This document shows, piece by piece, positions 15,947-24,659 of a DNA stretch of 64,000 bases; positions within the stretch are counted from its first letter, which is position 1; the number at the start of each line of letters is the position of its first letter. The DNA lies in assembly GCF_024519315.1 (NCBI RefSeq), contig NZ_JANIIC010000019.1:1-64000 (forward strand), read 5' to 3'. Under the pieces are notes generated by a model that was not told the origin of the DNA, did not search any database, and saw nothing but the letters and a program-made list of their open reading frames with translations. The stretch comes from Streptomyces malaysiensis subsp. samsunensis. Lineage in GTDB: Bacteria > Actinomycetota > Actinomycetes > Streptomycetales > Streptomycetaceae. The position numbers and the translations under genes are program-made.

Positions 15947-17460
15947 GCCTGGCGATTCCCTTCGTCATGGTGAGGGGCTGAGTCCTGGGTGGCGGAACGG
16001 CCGGAGCGGGTACCACGGGCGAACGCGCCCATCCGCGAGGCGGTTTCCTCCGCCGAACGCGCGCGGTACGCGCCCGTGTCGGGCTCGGCGGCACCGGCCG
16101 CCCCGGCCCCCGCGGTCCAGTCGGCGGACGGCGGGGCGGCCGCCGCTTCCCGGCGGCGGCGCTTGGGCAGCCCGCCCACCGTGGTGCCGTACACCTGTGT
16201 GGCCTCGCCGTCGGCGGACGACGGCTGGGGCGTCGGGGCGGGTGCGGGTTCGGGGGCCGAAGGCCGCGCCTGGTGCGGGACCTGGGCGTGCGCCTGGTGC
16301 GGAACCTGAGGCTGGGCCTGGTGCGGGATCCGGGCCTGCTGCGGGGCGGCCTGCGTCTGCTGCGCCGCCCTCCTGGGGGCGCGCATCCGGCGGGAGGGCA
16401 GGGTGTGCAGCGGCTCGGCGTCCTCGGGGTCCTGCGCGGCGGTGCCCGGCCGGCCGTCGGAGTCGACATGGGTGAGCAGCTCGGTCGGGAGGAACAGCAC
16501 CGCCCGCACACCGCCGTACGGGGACCGGGTGTCCACCGAGACGCTGAAGCCGTACCGTGCGGCCAGCAGGCCCACGACGGCGAAGCCGAACTGCGGCGGG
16601 TCGCCGAGCCGGGAGACGTCCACGGCGCGCTGACCGGAGAGCAGGGCGGCGGCCCGCTGGACCTCCAGGCCGTCCATGCCCACACCGGCGTCGTCGACCA
16701 CGATGCAGGCCCCGTTGTGCACCGGCTGGAGGCTGACCTCCACGGAGGTGTTGGGCTGCGAGTGCCGGGCGGCGTTGTCCAGCAGCTCGGCGACCGCGAG
16801 CACGACGGGCTCCACGGCCCGGCTCACCACGGCGACGTCGATCAGGGAGTGCACCTGCACCCGCTGGTAGTCGCGGATCCGCGACTTGGAGCCGCGGACC
16901 ACATCGGTCAGCGAGGAGGCCAGCCGCTGACGGCCGGGCCAGGATCCGCAGAGCACGGCGATGGCCTGGGCGCGCCGGCCGAACTGGGCGTTGGCGTGGT
17001 CGATCTCCAGCAGGTCCCGCAGCACATCGGGGTTGTCGTGCCGCTCCTGCATCTCGGAGATGGACACCTGCTGTTCGTTGGCGAGCCCCTGGACGGCGCG
17101 CATCGACGCCTTGAGCGCCGCCTTGGCGGAGGCGTCAGCCCGTGCCTGCGCCCTGTCCACCGCCCGGGTGAACTGCTCCATGACGGCGTGCAGGCTCTGC
17201 GCGAAGGCCGTCCCGGCCAGCTTCTCGTCCCGCAGCCCTGGCAGCGGTCCGGGCTGGCTCAGCGCGTCCGCGATCGAGGGGAGGCGCACATCGACGAGAT
17301 GCTGCACCTCCTCGTCACGGGACCGCAGGCTGTCCTCCAGAGTGGCGTTGCGCCTGCGGACTCCGGCGGTGATCTGCCGCTGGCGTATCAGAAGCACCAG
17401 GACGACGAGGAGCGCGACGGCCAGACACCAGCTCACCGCCTCCGATATGTGATCAGTCAT
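15943..17460 (-). CDS. cvnA: conservon sensor-kinase-like ATPase CvnA
   Basis: A 505-aa membrane protein. One N-terminal TM helix (about residues 9-27) is followed by a charged coiled region, then a GHKL ATPase domain with N-box AELLDNAARHSQP and G-box DDAGVGMDG. No H-box of a normal histidine kinase is evident, as usual in CvnA/nitrate-sensor-like proteins. The last ~130 residues are low-complexity, rich in Gln, His, Pro and Ala with repeats of PHQA. First gene of the cvnABCDEF operon; GAGG lies 7 nt before the ATG. The conservon interrupts what looks like a potassium-transport neighbourhood. Confidence 0.92.
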   Translation of the reverse strand: MTDHISEAVSWCLAVALLVVLVLLIRQRQITAGVRRRNATLEDSLRSRDEEVQHLVDVRLPSIADALSQPGPLPGLRDEKLAGTAFAQSLHAVMEQFTRAVDRAQARADASAKAALKASMRAVQGLANEQQVSISEMQERHDNPDVLRDLLEIDHANAQFGRRAQAIAVLCGSWPGRQRLASSLTDVVRGSKSRIRDYQRVQVHSLIDVAVVSRAVEPVVLAVAELLDNAARHSQPNTSVEVSLQPVHNGACIVVDDAGVGMDGLEVQRAAALLSGQRAVDVSRLGDPPQFGFAVVGLLAARYGFSVSVDTRSPYGGVRAVLFLPTELLTHVDSDGRPGTAAQDPEDAEPLHTLPSRRMRAPRRAAQQTQAAPQQARIPHQAQPQVPHQAHAQVPHQARPSAPEPAPAPTPQPSSADGEATQVYGTTVGGLPKRRRREAAAAPPSADWTAGAGAAGAAEPDTGAYRARSAEETASRMGAFARGTRSGRSATQDSAPHHDEGNRQA

Positions 17461-18071
17461 CAGGAACCTCGTGCAGGTGAACGCGGCGCGGAAGGAACGA
17501 GTCAGAGCCCTGATGTCCCGACCGGAAACGGAATACAGCGATCATCTTAGCCATGTGGTGACCTGGTGTCCGACGCCCGTAACCAAGTTCCAACTGGCGG
17601 CAATCACTGAGCATTTGCATGTGGATTTGGTGAAGATCCAGGTTTTCAGGCGAAGATGAAGGGTCGCGACCACCGGTGGAGCGCCGAAACCCGAGCCCAC
17701 CGTAGTGGTCGAGGCTGATCGCCGACAGCCTTTTCACTCCGCGTCCGCAACTGGAAATGATCGCTATCTCTTCTGTCCCGGCGCGTCCGTGATCGCCTCC
17801 GACCGCCTCGCCGCATCCCCGATCACCGCGGGAACTTTCCCGCTATGTCGTACGTCACCACGTTCATTTCCGGACCGCCGGGCGCGGACGGGGGAGCTTG
17901 CCGCCGGTACGGATACGGTGGGGACAGGTGCCGCGGTGGCCGACTCCCGTCGTCGCCGCGCACCGGCATCGGGGTTCCGCCCCCGCTGTCGCCCCGTAAG
18001 TCCTGGAAGGAAGATGTGAGCAGGGTGTTTGCGCAGGTCGGCACGGTCATCTGGAGTGCGGGGTAAGACGC
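17461..18071. promoter_or_regulatory. 611-bp divergent region between cvnA and the trkA pair
   Basis: The segment next to cvnA (about 17530-17660) is relatively AT-rich and should hold the conservon promoter; the rightward trkA promoter should lie in 17750-18050. A 73-codon frame at 17845-18066 has no family signature and no convincing ribosome site. I see no hairpin or repeat. Confidence 0.5.
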
Positions 18072-18740
18072 ATGCATATCGTGATCATGGGCTGTGGCCG
18101 GGTGGGCGCGGCCCTCGCCCAGACCCTGGAGCAACAGGGGCATACGGTCGCGGTCGTCGACCAGGACCCCACCGCCTTCCGCCGCCTGGGCGCGGGCTTC
18201 GGCGGCCGCCGGGTGACCGGTGTCGGCTTCGACCAGGACACGCTGCGCGAAGCGGGCATCGAGGAGGCCGGGGCCTTCGCCGCGGTCAGCAGCGGCGACA
18301 ACTCCAACATCATCGCGGCCCGGGTGGCCCGCGAGATGTTCGGCGTGGAGAACGTGGCGGCCCGTATCTACGACCCCCGCCGCGCCGAGGTCTACCAGCG
18401 CCTCGGCATCCCCACCGTGGCCACGGTGCGCTGGACCGCCGACCAGATGCTGCGGCGGCTGCTGCCGTCCGGTGCGGAGCCGCTGTGGCGGGACCCCAGC
18501 GGAGGGGTGCAGCTGGCCGAGGTGCACGTCTCCCCCTCATGGGTGGGCCACAAGGTCAGCAGGATCCAGGAGGAGACCGGAGTGCGGGTCGCGTTCCTCA
18601 CCCGGCTCGGCGAGGCGATGCTGCCGACCTCCGGGACCGTGCTCCAGGAGGGCGACCTGGTGCATGTGATGATGCGCACCGACGAGGTCGGGACGGTCGA
18701 GGCGGCTTTTGAAAAGGGTCCAGAGGAGGCCGGCCGATGA
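18072..18740 (+). CDS. trkA: TrkA/KtrA-type potassium channel regulatory protein, first copy
   Basis: A 222-aa cytoplasmic RCK protein. The N-terminal Rossmann RCK_N has the dinucleotide motif MGCGRVGAALA (residues 6-16) and an acidic end of strand 2 (VVDQD); the C-terminal RCK_C covers about 140-215 (LAEVHVSPSWVGHK). Such proteins gate Ktr/Trk K+ channels in response to NAD(H)/ATP and, in many Gram-positives, c-di-AMP bound to RCK_C. No TrkH/KtrB membrane partner is in the window; KimA lies across the conservon. It is followed after 88 bp by a second, different RCK protein, so a hetero-oligomer is possible. Confidence 0.9.
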   Translation: MHIVIMGCGRVGAALAQTLEQQGHTVAVVDQDPTAFRRLGAGFGGRRVTGVGFDQDTLREAGIEEAGAFAAVSSGDNSNIIAARVAREMFGVENVAARIYDPRRAEVYQRLGIPTVATVRWTADQMLRRLLPSGAEPLWRDPSGGVQLAEVHVSPSWVGHKVSRIQEETGVRVAFLTRLGEAMLPTSGTVLQEGDLVHVMMRTDEVGTVEAAFEKGPEEAGR

Positions 18741-18828
18741 GCGCCGCACGCACGGCCACCGGGCCGCACACGACCGCGAAACCCGCACCTCTGCGCCGTG
18801 CGGGCGGAGAAGCTAACGAGGAGGCACC

Positions 18829-19506
18829 GTGAGGGTTGCGATTGCCGGTGCGGGCGCCGTGGGGCGCTCCATCGCGAGCGAGCTCCTGGAGAACGGGCAC
18901 GAGGTGCTCCTCATCGACAAGGCGCCGACCGCCATCTCGGTGGAGCGGGTGCCGCAGGCCGAGTGGCTGCTGGCCGACGCCTGCGAGATCACCTCCCTGG
19001 ACGAGGCGGCGCTCCAGCGCTGCAACGTGGTCATCGCGGCCACCGGTGACGACAAGGTCAACCTGGTCGTCTCGCTGCTCGCCAAGACCGAGTACGGGGT
19101 GCCCCGGGTGGTCGCCCGGGTCAACAACCCCAAGAACGAGTGGCTGTTCAACGAGGCATGGGGCGTCGATGTCGCCGTCTCCACCCCGCGTCTGATGTCG
19201 GCGCTGGTCGAGGAGGCGGTGAGCGTCGGCGATCTGGTGCGGCTGCTCCGCTTCAGCCACGGCGACGCCAACCTCGTGGAGCTGACACTGCCGCCGGAGG
19301 CGGCGCTGGTGGGCACCCGGGTCGGCGATGTGGAGTGGCCGGAGGACACCACGCTGGTCACCATCATCCGGGGCACCCGCGTGCTGACCCCGAACAAGGA
19401 CGATGTGCTGGAGGCCGGTGACGAGCTGCTGTTCGTGGCGGCTCAGGCGCGTGAGGAGCAGCTCGAACAGCTGCTGTCCGTCCAGCGTCAGAACGCCACG
19501 GGCTGA
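18829..19506 (+). CDS. trkA: TrkA/KtrA-type potassium channel regulatory protein, second copy
   Basis: A 225-aa RCK_N/RCK_C protein with dinucleotide motif AGAGAVGRSIA at residues 6-16, acidic strand-2 end (LIDKA), and a C-terminal RCK_C domain (about 140-215; PPEAALVGTRVGD). It is a diverged paralogue of the preceding gene. The GTG start at 18829 has GAGGAGG 4 nt upstream. Both copies share a direction and probably a transcript, ended by the 14-bp hairpin at 19529. Likely role: nucleotide- or c-di-AMP-dependent control of K+ transport. Confidence 0.9.
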   Translation: MRVAIAGAGAVGRSIASELLENGHEVLLIDKAPTAISVERVPQAEWLLADACEITSLDEAALQRCNVVIAATGDDKVNLVVSLLAKTEYGVPRVVARVNNPKNEWLFNEAWGVDVAVSTPRLMSALVEEAVSVGDLVRLLRFSHGDANLVELTLPPEAALVGTRVGDVEWPEDTTLVTIIRGTRVLTPNKDDVLEAGDELLFVAAQAREEQLEQLLSVQRQNATG

Positions 19507-19528
19507 CGAGGTCCGGGCCCGGGAACCG

Positions 19529-19560
19529 AGCCCGCCGCCCGGACTTCCGGGCGGCGGGCT
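19529..19560. terminator. bidirectional terminator between trkA and DUF3159
   Basis: A perfect 14-bp stem (19529-19542 with 19547-19560) and 4-nt loop lies between two convergent genes, 22 bp past the trkA stop and 28 bp past the DUF3159 stop. There is no T-run, as is common in streptomycetes. Confidence 0.85.
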
Positions 19561-19588
19561 CCGAGTCTCGGCATCGCTCGGCAACGCC

Positions 19589-20413
19589 TCAGTGCCGGGG
19601 CGGCGGCTGCCGGTCGGCCGACTCGGTACGGGTCTCGGAGACGATCTGGCCGGTCCACTCCGAGAGCAGCGGATCGGCGATCTTGTCAGCCTCCGCCTTG
19701 GACCGCTCGCGCTCCCGCTCGGCCTTCTCCTCCGCCTCCATCTCCGCGATGACGTCGATCGGCGGCGGGGCCTTGGCGAGGAAGATCCAGGTCAGATAGA
19801 CGCAGAGCAGGAACGGCGGAATGCCGAGCGCGACCTTGACCCAGCCGAGCTGGGTGGCGTCCCCCCACCAGTAGAGCGGGAACAGCACCGCCGACTTGGC
19901 CAGCAGGATCAGCCCCCACGCCCAGGTGGACCGGGTGTAGGCGCGGAACCGGCCGGGGTTGCGGGTGCGCCAGGAGAGGTTCTCCTTCAGCATCGGCCCG
20001 AGCAACACGCCGATCAGCGGGAAGCGGAAGATCGCCGAGAGGATGTAGGCGATCGCCAGGCCCAGGGTGTAGAGCATGCCCGGCAGATAGAAGTTCTTCG
20101 CGTCGCCGGACATCATCGCGAAGATCGCGCCGAACGCGACCCCGAAGACCCCGCTGAAGGCGTGCTTCAGCGTCTCCTTGCGCACCAGCCGGGCGAGCCC
20201 GAGCAGCACGGTGAGACCGAGCGCGGCGATCGCGGCGAGGTGGATATCGCGCTCGATGGTGTACAGCAGGACAAAGACCAGACCGGGGACGGTGGTGTCC
20301 ACCATGCCCCGCACCCCGCCGAACGCCTCCAGGAGCGCGGTGTCCGCCGCCGCCCTGCTGTCGGCGGCGGCGCGTCGGTGCCCGGTCGGGGGCGTCTTCT
20401 CGTCTGGCGTCAC
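19589..20413 (-). CDS. DUF3159 family membrane protein
   Basis: A 274-aa actinobacterial membrane protein of the DUF3159 family. Hydrophobic segments include LVFVLLYTIE, AAIAALGLTVLLGLARL, LYTLGLAIAYILSAIF, WGLILLAKSAVLFPLYWW and FLLCVYLTWIFLA, about six helices. The N-terminal 30 residues are Ala/Arg-rich and the last 50 are charged (a Glu/Lys-rich coil). GTG start at 20413 with AGGAG 6-7 nt upstream, 3 bp after the stop of the OB-fold gene, so the two are translationally coupled. Function unknown. Confidence 0.85.
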   Translation of the reverse strand: MTPDEKTPPTGHRRAAADSRAAADTALLEAFGGVRGMVDTTVPGLVFVLLYTIERDIHLAAIAALGLTVLLGLARLVRKETLKHAFSGVFGVAFGAIFAMMSGDAKNFYLPGMLYTLGLAIAYILSAIFRFPLIGVLLGPMLKENLSWRTRNPGRFRAYTRSTWAWGLILLAKSAVLFPLYWWGDATQLGWVKVALGIPPFLLCVYLTWIFLAKAPPPIDVIAEMEAEEKAERERERSKAEADKIADPLLSEWTGQIVSETRTESADRQPPPRH

Positions 20414-20416
20414 CGG

Positions 20417-20845
20417 CTACTCCTGTCCGAGCGGTCGGAGTTCGTACTTCGGATTGAACAGCACCCGGCGCCCATGGCTCATGGAAATCCGGCCCGAGGC
20501 GATCAGCTTGCGCCCCGGTTCTATCCCGATGATCGAGCGACGGCCCAGCCACACCACGTCCAGCGCGGCGGTGCCGTCGAAGAGCTCCGCCTCCAGCGCG
20601 GGAACACCGGCCCGCGGTCTTAGCGTCACCGTGCGCAGCGTGCCCGTCACCTTGACGATCTGGCGGTCACCGCAGTCGCCGATCTTGGTACACCCCGCGG
20701 CCTCCGCGTCCTGCTGGAGCTCTGCGGAGTGCAGCTCCTCCTGGGAACTCGACAGCCGGTCCAGCATCCGCCGGAACCGGCCGGCCGGTTTCTCGGATCT
20801 GTCTCCCCTGTCGGCCCCATCGGAGGGCTGGCGTACGGAACTCAT
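20417..20845 (-). CDS. small OB-fold nucleic-acid-binding domain protein
   Basis: A 142-aa protein with an OB-fold (tRNA-anticodon/RecG-wedge type): GDCGDRQIVKVTGTLRTV, then LEAELFDGTAALDVVWLG and GRISMSHGRRVLFNPKYEL. The N-terminal ~45 residues are charged and helical. The ATG at 20845 is chosen because the conserved sequence starts soon after; the frame remains open through a duplicated kdpE tail up to 21061, which is not coding. It is coupled to the DUF3159 membrane protein downstream. Confidence 0.85.
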   Translation of the reverse strand: MSSVRQPSDGADRGDRSEKPAGRFRRMLDRLSSSQEELHSAELQQDAEAAGCTKIGDCGDRQIVKVTGTLRTVTLRPRAGVPALEAELFDGTAALDVVWLGRRSIIGIEPGRKLIASGRISMSHGRRVLFNPKYELRPLGQE

Positions 20846-20894
20846 ACGGCCAGCGTACCGGTGAGCCCCCGCCGAAACGCCGCGCCCGTGACTC

Positions 20895-21002
20895 ATCGCC
20901 CGAACCGGTAACCCGCATCGCTCGAAGCGGTAACCCACGCCGCTCGAACCGGTACCCCACGCCTCACCGCTCGAAGCGATACCCCATCCCCGGCTCGGTG
21001 AT
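20895..21002 (-). repeat. degenerate tandem copies of the kdpE 3' end
   Basis: Immediately beyond kdpE lie one 42-bp copy (20961-21002) that matches the gene's own last 42 bp region (21055-21096) at 39 of 42 positions, and three shorter 22-bp copies (20895-20916, 20917-20938, 20939-20960). The gene segment encodes PGMGYRFER and the stop. The long copy keeps the stop codon. The copies are too short to be genes. Confidence 0.9.
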
Positions 21003-21012
21003 ACAGCATCCC

Positions 21013-21029
21013 CCGGGGGCAACCCCCGG
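21013..21029 (-). terminator. 7-bp stem hairpin after kdpE
   Basis: ccggggg and cccccgg flank a 3-nt loop, 29 bp past the kdpE stop, between the gene and the duplicate of its tail. The stem is GC-only and without a T-run, so it is a weak terminator candidate. Confidence 0.45.
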
Positions 21030-21057
21030 ACCCCCGGCCGGACACCCACCCCACACC

Positions 21058-21741
21058 TCACCGCTCGAAGCGGTACCCCATCCCCGGCTCAGTGATGAAG
21101 TGGCGCGGATGCGAGGGGTCGGTCTCCAGCTTGCGGCGGAGTTGGGCCATGTAGACCCGCAGGTAGTTGCTCTCGGTGCCGTACGAGGGGCCCCAGACCT
21201 CCTGGAGCAGTTGCTTCTGGCTGACCAGGCGGCCCGCGTTGCGCACCAGGACCTCCAGCAGATGCCATTCGGTGGGGGTCAGCCGCACATCGCGGCCGTC
21301 GCGGTGGGCCTTCTTGGCGGCCAGGTCGACGGTGAACGTCTCGGTCTCCACCACCACCGAGTCGTCGGGCTGCCCGGCGGGTTCGGCGCGGCGGACGGCC
21401 GCGCGCAGCCGGGCGAGGAGTTCGTCCATGCCGAACGGCTTGGTGACGTAGTCGTCCGCCCCGGCGTCGAGGGCCTCGACCTTCTCGTCGGAGGTCTGAC
21501 GGGCGGAGAGCACCAGGATCGGCACCCGGGTCCAGCCCCGGAGCCCCTTGATCACTTCCACCCCGTCCATATCGGGCAGACCCAGGTCGAGCACGATCAC
21601 ATCGGGATGGCGGGCGGCGGCGAGCCGGAGTGCGGTGGCGCCGTCCGCGGCGGCGTCCACCTCGTATTTGCGCGCCTTCAGGTTGATCACGAGGGCGCGC
21701 ACGATCTGCGGCTCGTCGTCCACCACGAGCACCCGGTTCAT
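21058..21741 (-). CDS. kdpE: KdpE-type response regulator
   Basis: A 227-aa OmpR-family regulator. The receiver has the acidic pocket VVDDE, phospho-acceptor Asp52 (VIVLDLGLP) and switch residues LSAR and KPF; the winged-helix domain has TPTEWHLLEVLVRN and ends in PGMGYRFER. Overlaps the kdpD stop by 4 bp (21738-21741), so the pair is coupled. KdpE normally switches on kdpFABC under K+ limitation, but no kdpFABC genes are in the window. Its 3' end is repeated downstream (20895-21002). Confidence 0.93.
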   Translation of the reverse strand: MNRVLVVDDEPQIVRALVINLKARKYEVDAAADGATALRLAAARHPDVIVLDLGLPDMDGVEVIKGLRGWTRVPILVLSARQTSDEKVEALDAGADDYVTKPFGMDELLARLRAAVRRAEPAGQPDDSVVVETETFTVDLAAKKAHRDGRDVRLTPTEWHLLEVLVRNAGRLVSQKQLLQEVWGPSYGTESNYLRVYMAQLRRKLETDPSHPRHFITEPGMGYRFER

Positions 21742-24350
21742 CTGGCGGGCCTGCCTTTCCGTTCTGTCGTGCCTGACGTGGAGCCGACCTGGACCGGGAG
21801 GCCGGGGTCGACCGGCGGGCGCCCGGCGGCGACGCGCAGCGTGAGCACCATGGTCATACCTCCGCCGGGGGTGTCCTCGGCGGTCAGCCGCCCGCCCATG
21901 GCCTCCGCGAAGCCGCGGGCGACGGCGAGCCCGAGGCCGACCCCGGCGCCGCGCGGGGCGTCCCCGTACCGCTGGAAGGGCTCGAAGATGCGGTCCTTCT
22001 CGCTGTCCGGCACGCCGGGGCCGCCGTCGGCGACGCGCAGCTCCACCCGGTCGCCGAGGGCGCTCGCGGCGACCAGCACGGGGCGGTCCGGCGGGCTGTA
22101 CTTCACCGCGTTCTCGACGATGTTGGCGACGGCGCGCTCCAGCAGCCCGGGGTCGACCGCGACCATCGGCAGTTCCTCGGGGATGTCGGGGGCGACCTTG
22201 GCCTCCGGGACGCCGACGAGCGCCATCGGCACCACCTCGTCCAGGTCGATCTCCCGGATGAGCGGGGTGACGGTGCCGGTCTGGAGCCGGGACATGTCCA
22301 GGAGGTTGCCCACCAGGTGGTCCAGCCGGTCGGCGCCGTCCTCGATGCCCTCCAGCAGCTCGGCCTCGTCCTCCGCCGACCAGGCGACGTCATCGGAGCG
22401 CAGGGAGCTCACGGCCGCCTTGATGGCCGCGAGCGGGGTGCGCAGATCGTGGCTGACGGCGGCGAGCAGCGCGGTGCGGATGCGGTTGCCCTCGGCCAGC
22501 TCACGGGCCTGTCCGGCCTCCTGGGTCAGCCGCTGCCGGTCGAGGACGACGGCGGCCTGGGCGGCGAAGGCGGCGAGCACCCGGCGGTCCTCGGCGGGCA
22601 AGACCCGGCCGGAGAGCGCGAGCGCCATATGGTCGCCGACCGGCATGTCCACCTCCGCGTCCTCGGGCCGTTCGGGCGGCGGGGTCCCGTCGAGGGCGCC
22701 TACGCTGCCCGCGCAGGTCCAGGGGGCGACGTCGCTCTCCCGCTCCAGCAGCGCCACCGAGTCCATGCCGAACGTCTCGCGCACCCGCTCCAGCAGCGCC
22801 TCCAGGCTGGTCTCGCCGCGCAGCACGCTGCCCGCGAGGAAGGACAGTATCTCGGACTCGGCGCGCAGCCGGGCGGCTTGATGGGTGCGGCGGGCGGCGA
22901 GATCCACCACGGAGGCCACACAGACGGCCACCGCCACGAAGATCGCTATGGCGACGATGTTCTCGGGGTCGGCGATGGTCAGGGTGTGGGTGGGCGGGGT
23001 GAAGTAGTAGTTGAGCAGCAGCGATCCGACGGCCGCCGAGGCCAGCGCGGGCGCCATGCCGCCCAGCAGGGCGGCCAGCACATTGAGGAACAGGAAGAGC
23101 AGCACCTCGTTGGCGAAGCCGGGCCCGATCTCGGAGGCGAGGGTGGCGCCGGTGGCGGTGAGCAGCAGGGTGAGCAGGACCGGTCCGGCCACTCCGACCG
23201 CCCAGCCCGCGATCAGCCGGGAGCGGCCGAGCCGGGCGCCGCGCGAGACCGGCAGTCCGCGGCCCTTGGCGACCTCGTCATGGGTGACGATGTGGACGTC
23301 CAGGTCGGGCCCGGAGTCCCGGGCGACGATGGCGCCCACCCCGGGTCCGAAGACGTACTGCCAGGTCTTGCGGCGGCTGGAGCCGAGCACGATCTGGGTC
23401 GCGTTGACCCCGCGGGCGAACTCCAGCAGCGCCCCCGGGACGTCCTCCCCTATGACGTGGTGGAAGGTGCCCCCGAGGTCCTCGACGAGGGTGCGCTGGA
23501 CCGCCAGCTCCTTGGGAGAGGCCGAGGTAAGGCCATCGCTGCGGGCGATGTAGACGGCGAGGATCTCGCTGCCGGAGCCCTTGGCCGCCATCCGGGCGGC
23601 CCGGCGGATCAGCGTCCGCCCCTCCGGACCGCCGGTCAGCCCGACGACGATGCGCTCACGGGCCTGCCAGGTGGTGCGGATGGAGTGCTCGTCACGGTAC
23701 TGCTGGAGGTATTCGTCCACCCGGTCGGCGGTCCACAGCAGGGCCAGCTCACGCAGCGCGGTCAGGTTCCCCGGCCGGAAGTAGTTCGACAACGCGGCGT
23801 CTACCTTGTCCGGCGCGTAGATGTTGCCGTGCGCCATACGGCGGCGCAGCGCCTGGGGCGACATGTCGACCAGCTCGATCTGGTCGGCCCGGCGCACCAC
23901 CTCGTCCGGGATGGTCTCCCGCTGGCGCACCCCCGTGATCGACTCCACCACATCCCCCAGCGACTCCAGGTGCTGGATATTGACGGTGGAGACCACGTCG
24001 ATGCCCGCCCGCAGCAACTCCTCGACGTCCTGCCAGCGCTTTTCGTTCCGGCAGCCGGGGATGTTGGTGTGGGCGAGCTCGTCGATGAGCGCGACGGCGG
24101 GGCGGCGCGCCAGCACCGCGTCCACGTCCATCTCGCTGAAGGCGCTCTCCCGGTACTCCAGCTCCCGGCGGGGCACCTCCTCGAGCCCGTGCATCATCAC
24201 CTGCGTGCGCCGACGGCCGTGGTGCTCCACGAAGCCCACCACGAGGTCCGTGCCACGCTCGACCCGGCGGTGCCCCTCGGAGAGCATCGCGTAGGTCTTG
24301 CCGACGCCGGGTGCCGCACCGAGGTAGATCCGCAACTTTCCGCGTCCCAT
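21738..24350 (-). CDS. kdpD: KdpD-type sensor histidine kinase
   Basis: An 870-aa sensor of K+ supply. Domains in order: KdpD N-terminal domain with Walker A GAAPGVGKT (11-19) and IDELAHTN; a universal stress protein domain (about 235-370), the part that binds c-di-AMP in Staphylococcus; four TM helices of DUF4118 (about 390-490); a GAF-like region; H-box SHDLRTPLAA with the phospho-His near 635; and a GHKL ATPase with NIVENAVKYSPP and GGPGVPDSEK. Full family length. Orphan with respect to kdpFABC. A 17-bp tandem repeat lies just upstream of the start. Confidence 0.94.
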   Translation of the reverse strand: MGRGKLRIYLGAAPGVGKTYAMLSEGHRRVERGTDLVVGFVEHHGRRRTQVMMHGLEEVPRRELEYRESAFSEMDVDAVLARRPAVALIDELAHTNIPGCRNEKRWQDVEELLRAGIDVVSTVNIQHLESLGDVVESITGVRQRETIPDEVVRRADQIELVDMSPQALRRRMAHGNIYAPDKVDAALSNYFRPGNLTALRELALLWTADRVDEYLQQYRDEHSIRTTWQARERIVVGLTGGPEGRTLIRRAARMAAKGSGSEILAVYIARSDGLTSASPKELAVQRTLVEDLGGTFHHVIGEDVPGALLEFARGVNATQIVLGSSRRKTWQYVFGPGVGAIVARDSGPDLDVHIVTHDEVAKGRGLPVSRGARLGRSRLIAGWAVGVAGPVLLTLLLTATGATLASEIGPGFANEVLLFLFLNVLAALLGGMAPALASAAVGSLLLNYYFTPPTHTLTIADPENIVAIAIFVAVAVCVASVVDLAARRTHQAARLRAESEILSFLAGSVLRGETSLEALLERVRETFGMDSVALLERESDVAPWTCAGSVGALDGTPPPERPEDAEVDMPVGDHMALALSGRVLPAEDRRVLAAFAAQAAVVLDRQRLTQEAGQARELAEGNRIRTALLAAVSHDLRTPLAAIKAAVSSLRSDDVAWSAEDEAELLEGIEDGADRLDHLVGNLLDMSRLQTGTVTPLIREIDLDEVVPMALVGVPEAKVAPDIPEELPMVAVDPGLLERAVANIVENAVKYSPPDRPVLVAASALGDRVELRVADGGPGVPDSEKDRIFEPFQRYGDAPRGAGVGLGLAVARGFAEAMGGRLTAEDTPGGGMTMVLTLRVAAGRPPVDPGLPVQVGSTSGTTERKGRPAR

Positions 24351-24358
24351 GCCCCTAT

Positions 24359-24392
24359 TTTCCCTGTTGGACGGCTTTCCCTGTTGGACGGC
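24359..24392. repeat. 17-bp tandem direct repeat upstream of kdpD
   Basis: Two exact abutting copies of tttccctgttggacggc (24359-24375 and 24376-24392) lie 9 bp upstream of the kdpD ATG on the promoter side. Position and spacing would fit paired regulator sites, though slippage duplication is equally possible. Confidence 0.85.
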
Positions 24393-24582
24393 GCCTGAGC
24401 CCTTGGCGAGCTTCCGGAGGGCGATACCTGTCGAGGAAACCCCGCCCCCGGCCGGGGCGGCCGTCCCTTGACGGCTCCCTTACGGCCATCGGCGCCCTCT
24501 TGACGCATCTCTGACGCCGGGCGGCCCCATCGGGCTCGATGGGCCCATCCGCATCGCCCCCGGGCGACATCGCGGGAAAAAG

Positions 24583-24623
24583 CCGGTGGGCCGTACTCCG
24601 CAGAGAAGAGTACGGCCCACCGG
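24583..24623 (-). terminator. 16-bp stem terminator after the secreted duplicated-domain gene
   Basis: A perfect 16-bp stem (24583-24598 with 24608-24623) and 9-nt loop starts 37 bp past the stop codon at 24660. The rest of the 24351-24659 gap holds only the kdpD leader and the 17-bp repeat. Confidence 0.85.
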
Positions 24624-24659
24624 TAGACGCTCACACCGGGCCTGCCTTACGCCGTCGGC

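Noticed and set aside
17845..18066. 73-codon gene upstream of trkA
   Set aside because: No ribosome site, no recognisable sequence, and it fills the expected promoter region.
20846..21061. N-terminal extension of the OB-fold protein
   Set aside because: This stretch is the duplicated kdpE tail and a GC hairpin, not coding sequence.
24183..24350. kdpFABC genes upstream of kdpD
   Set aside because: Looked for on both strands around kdpD; none is present in the window.
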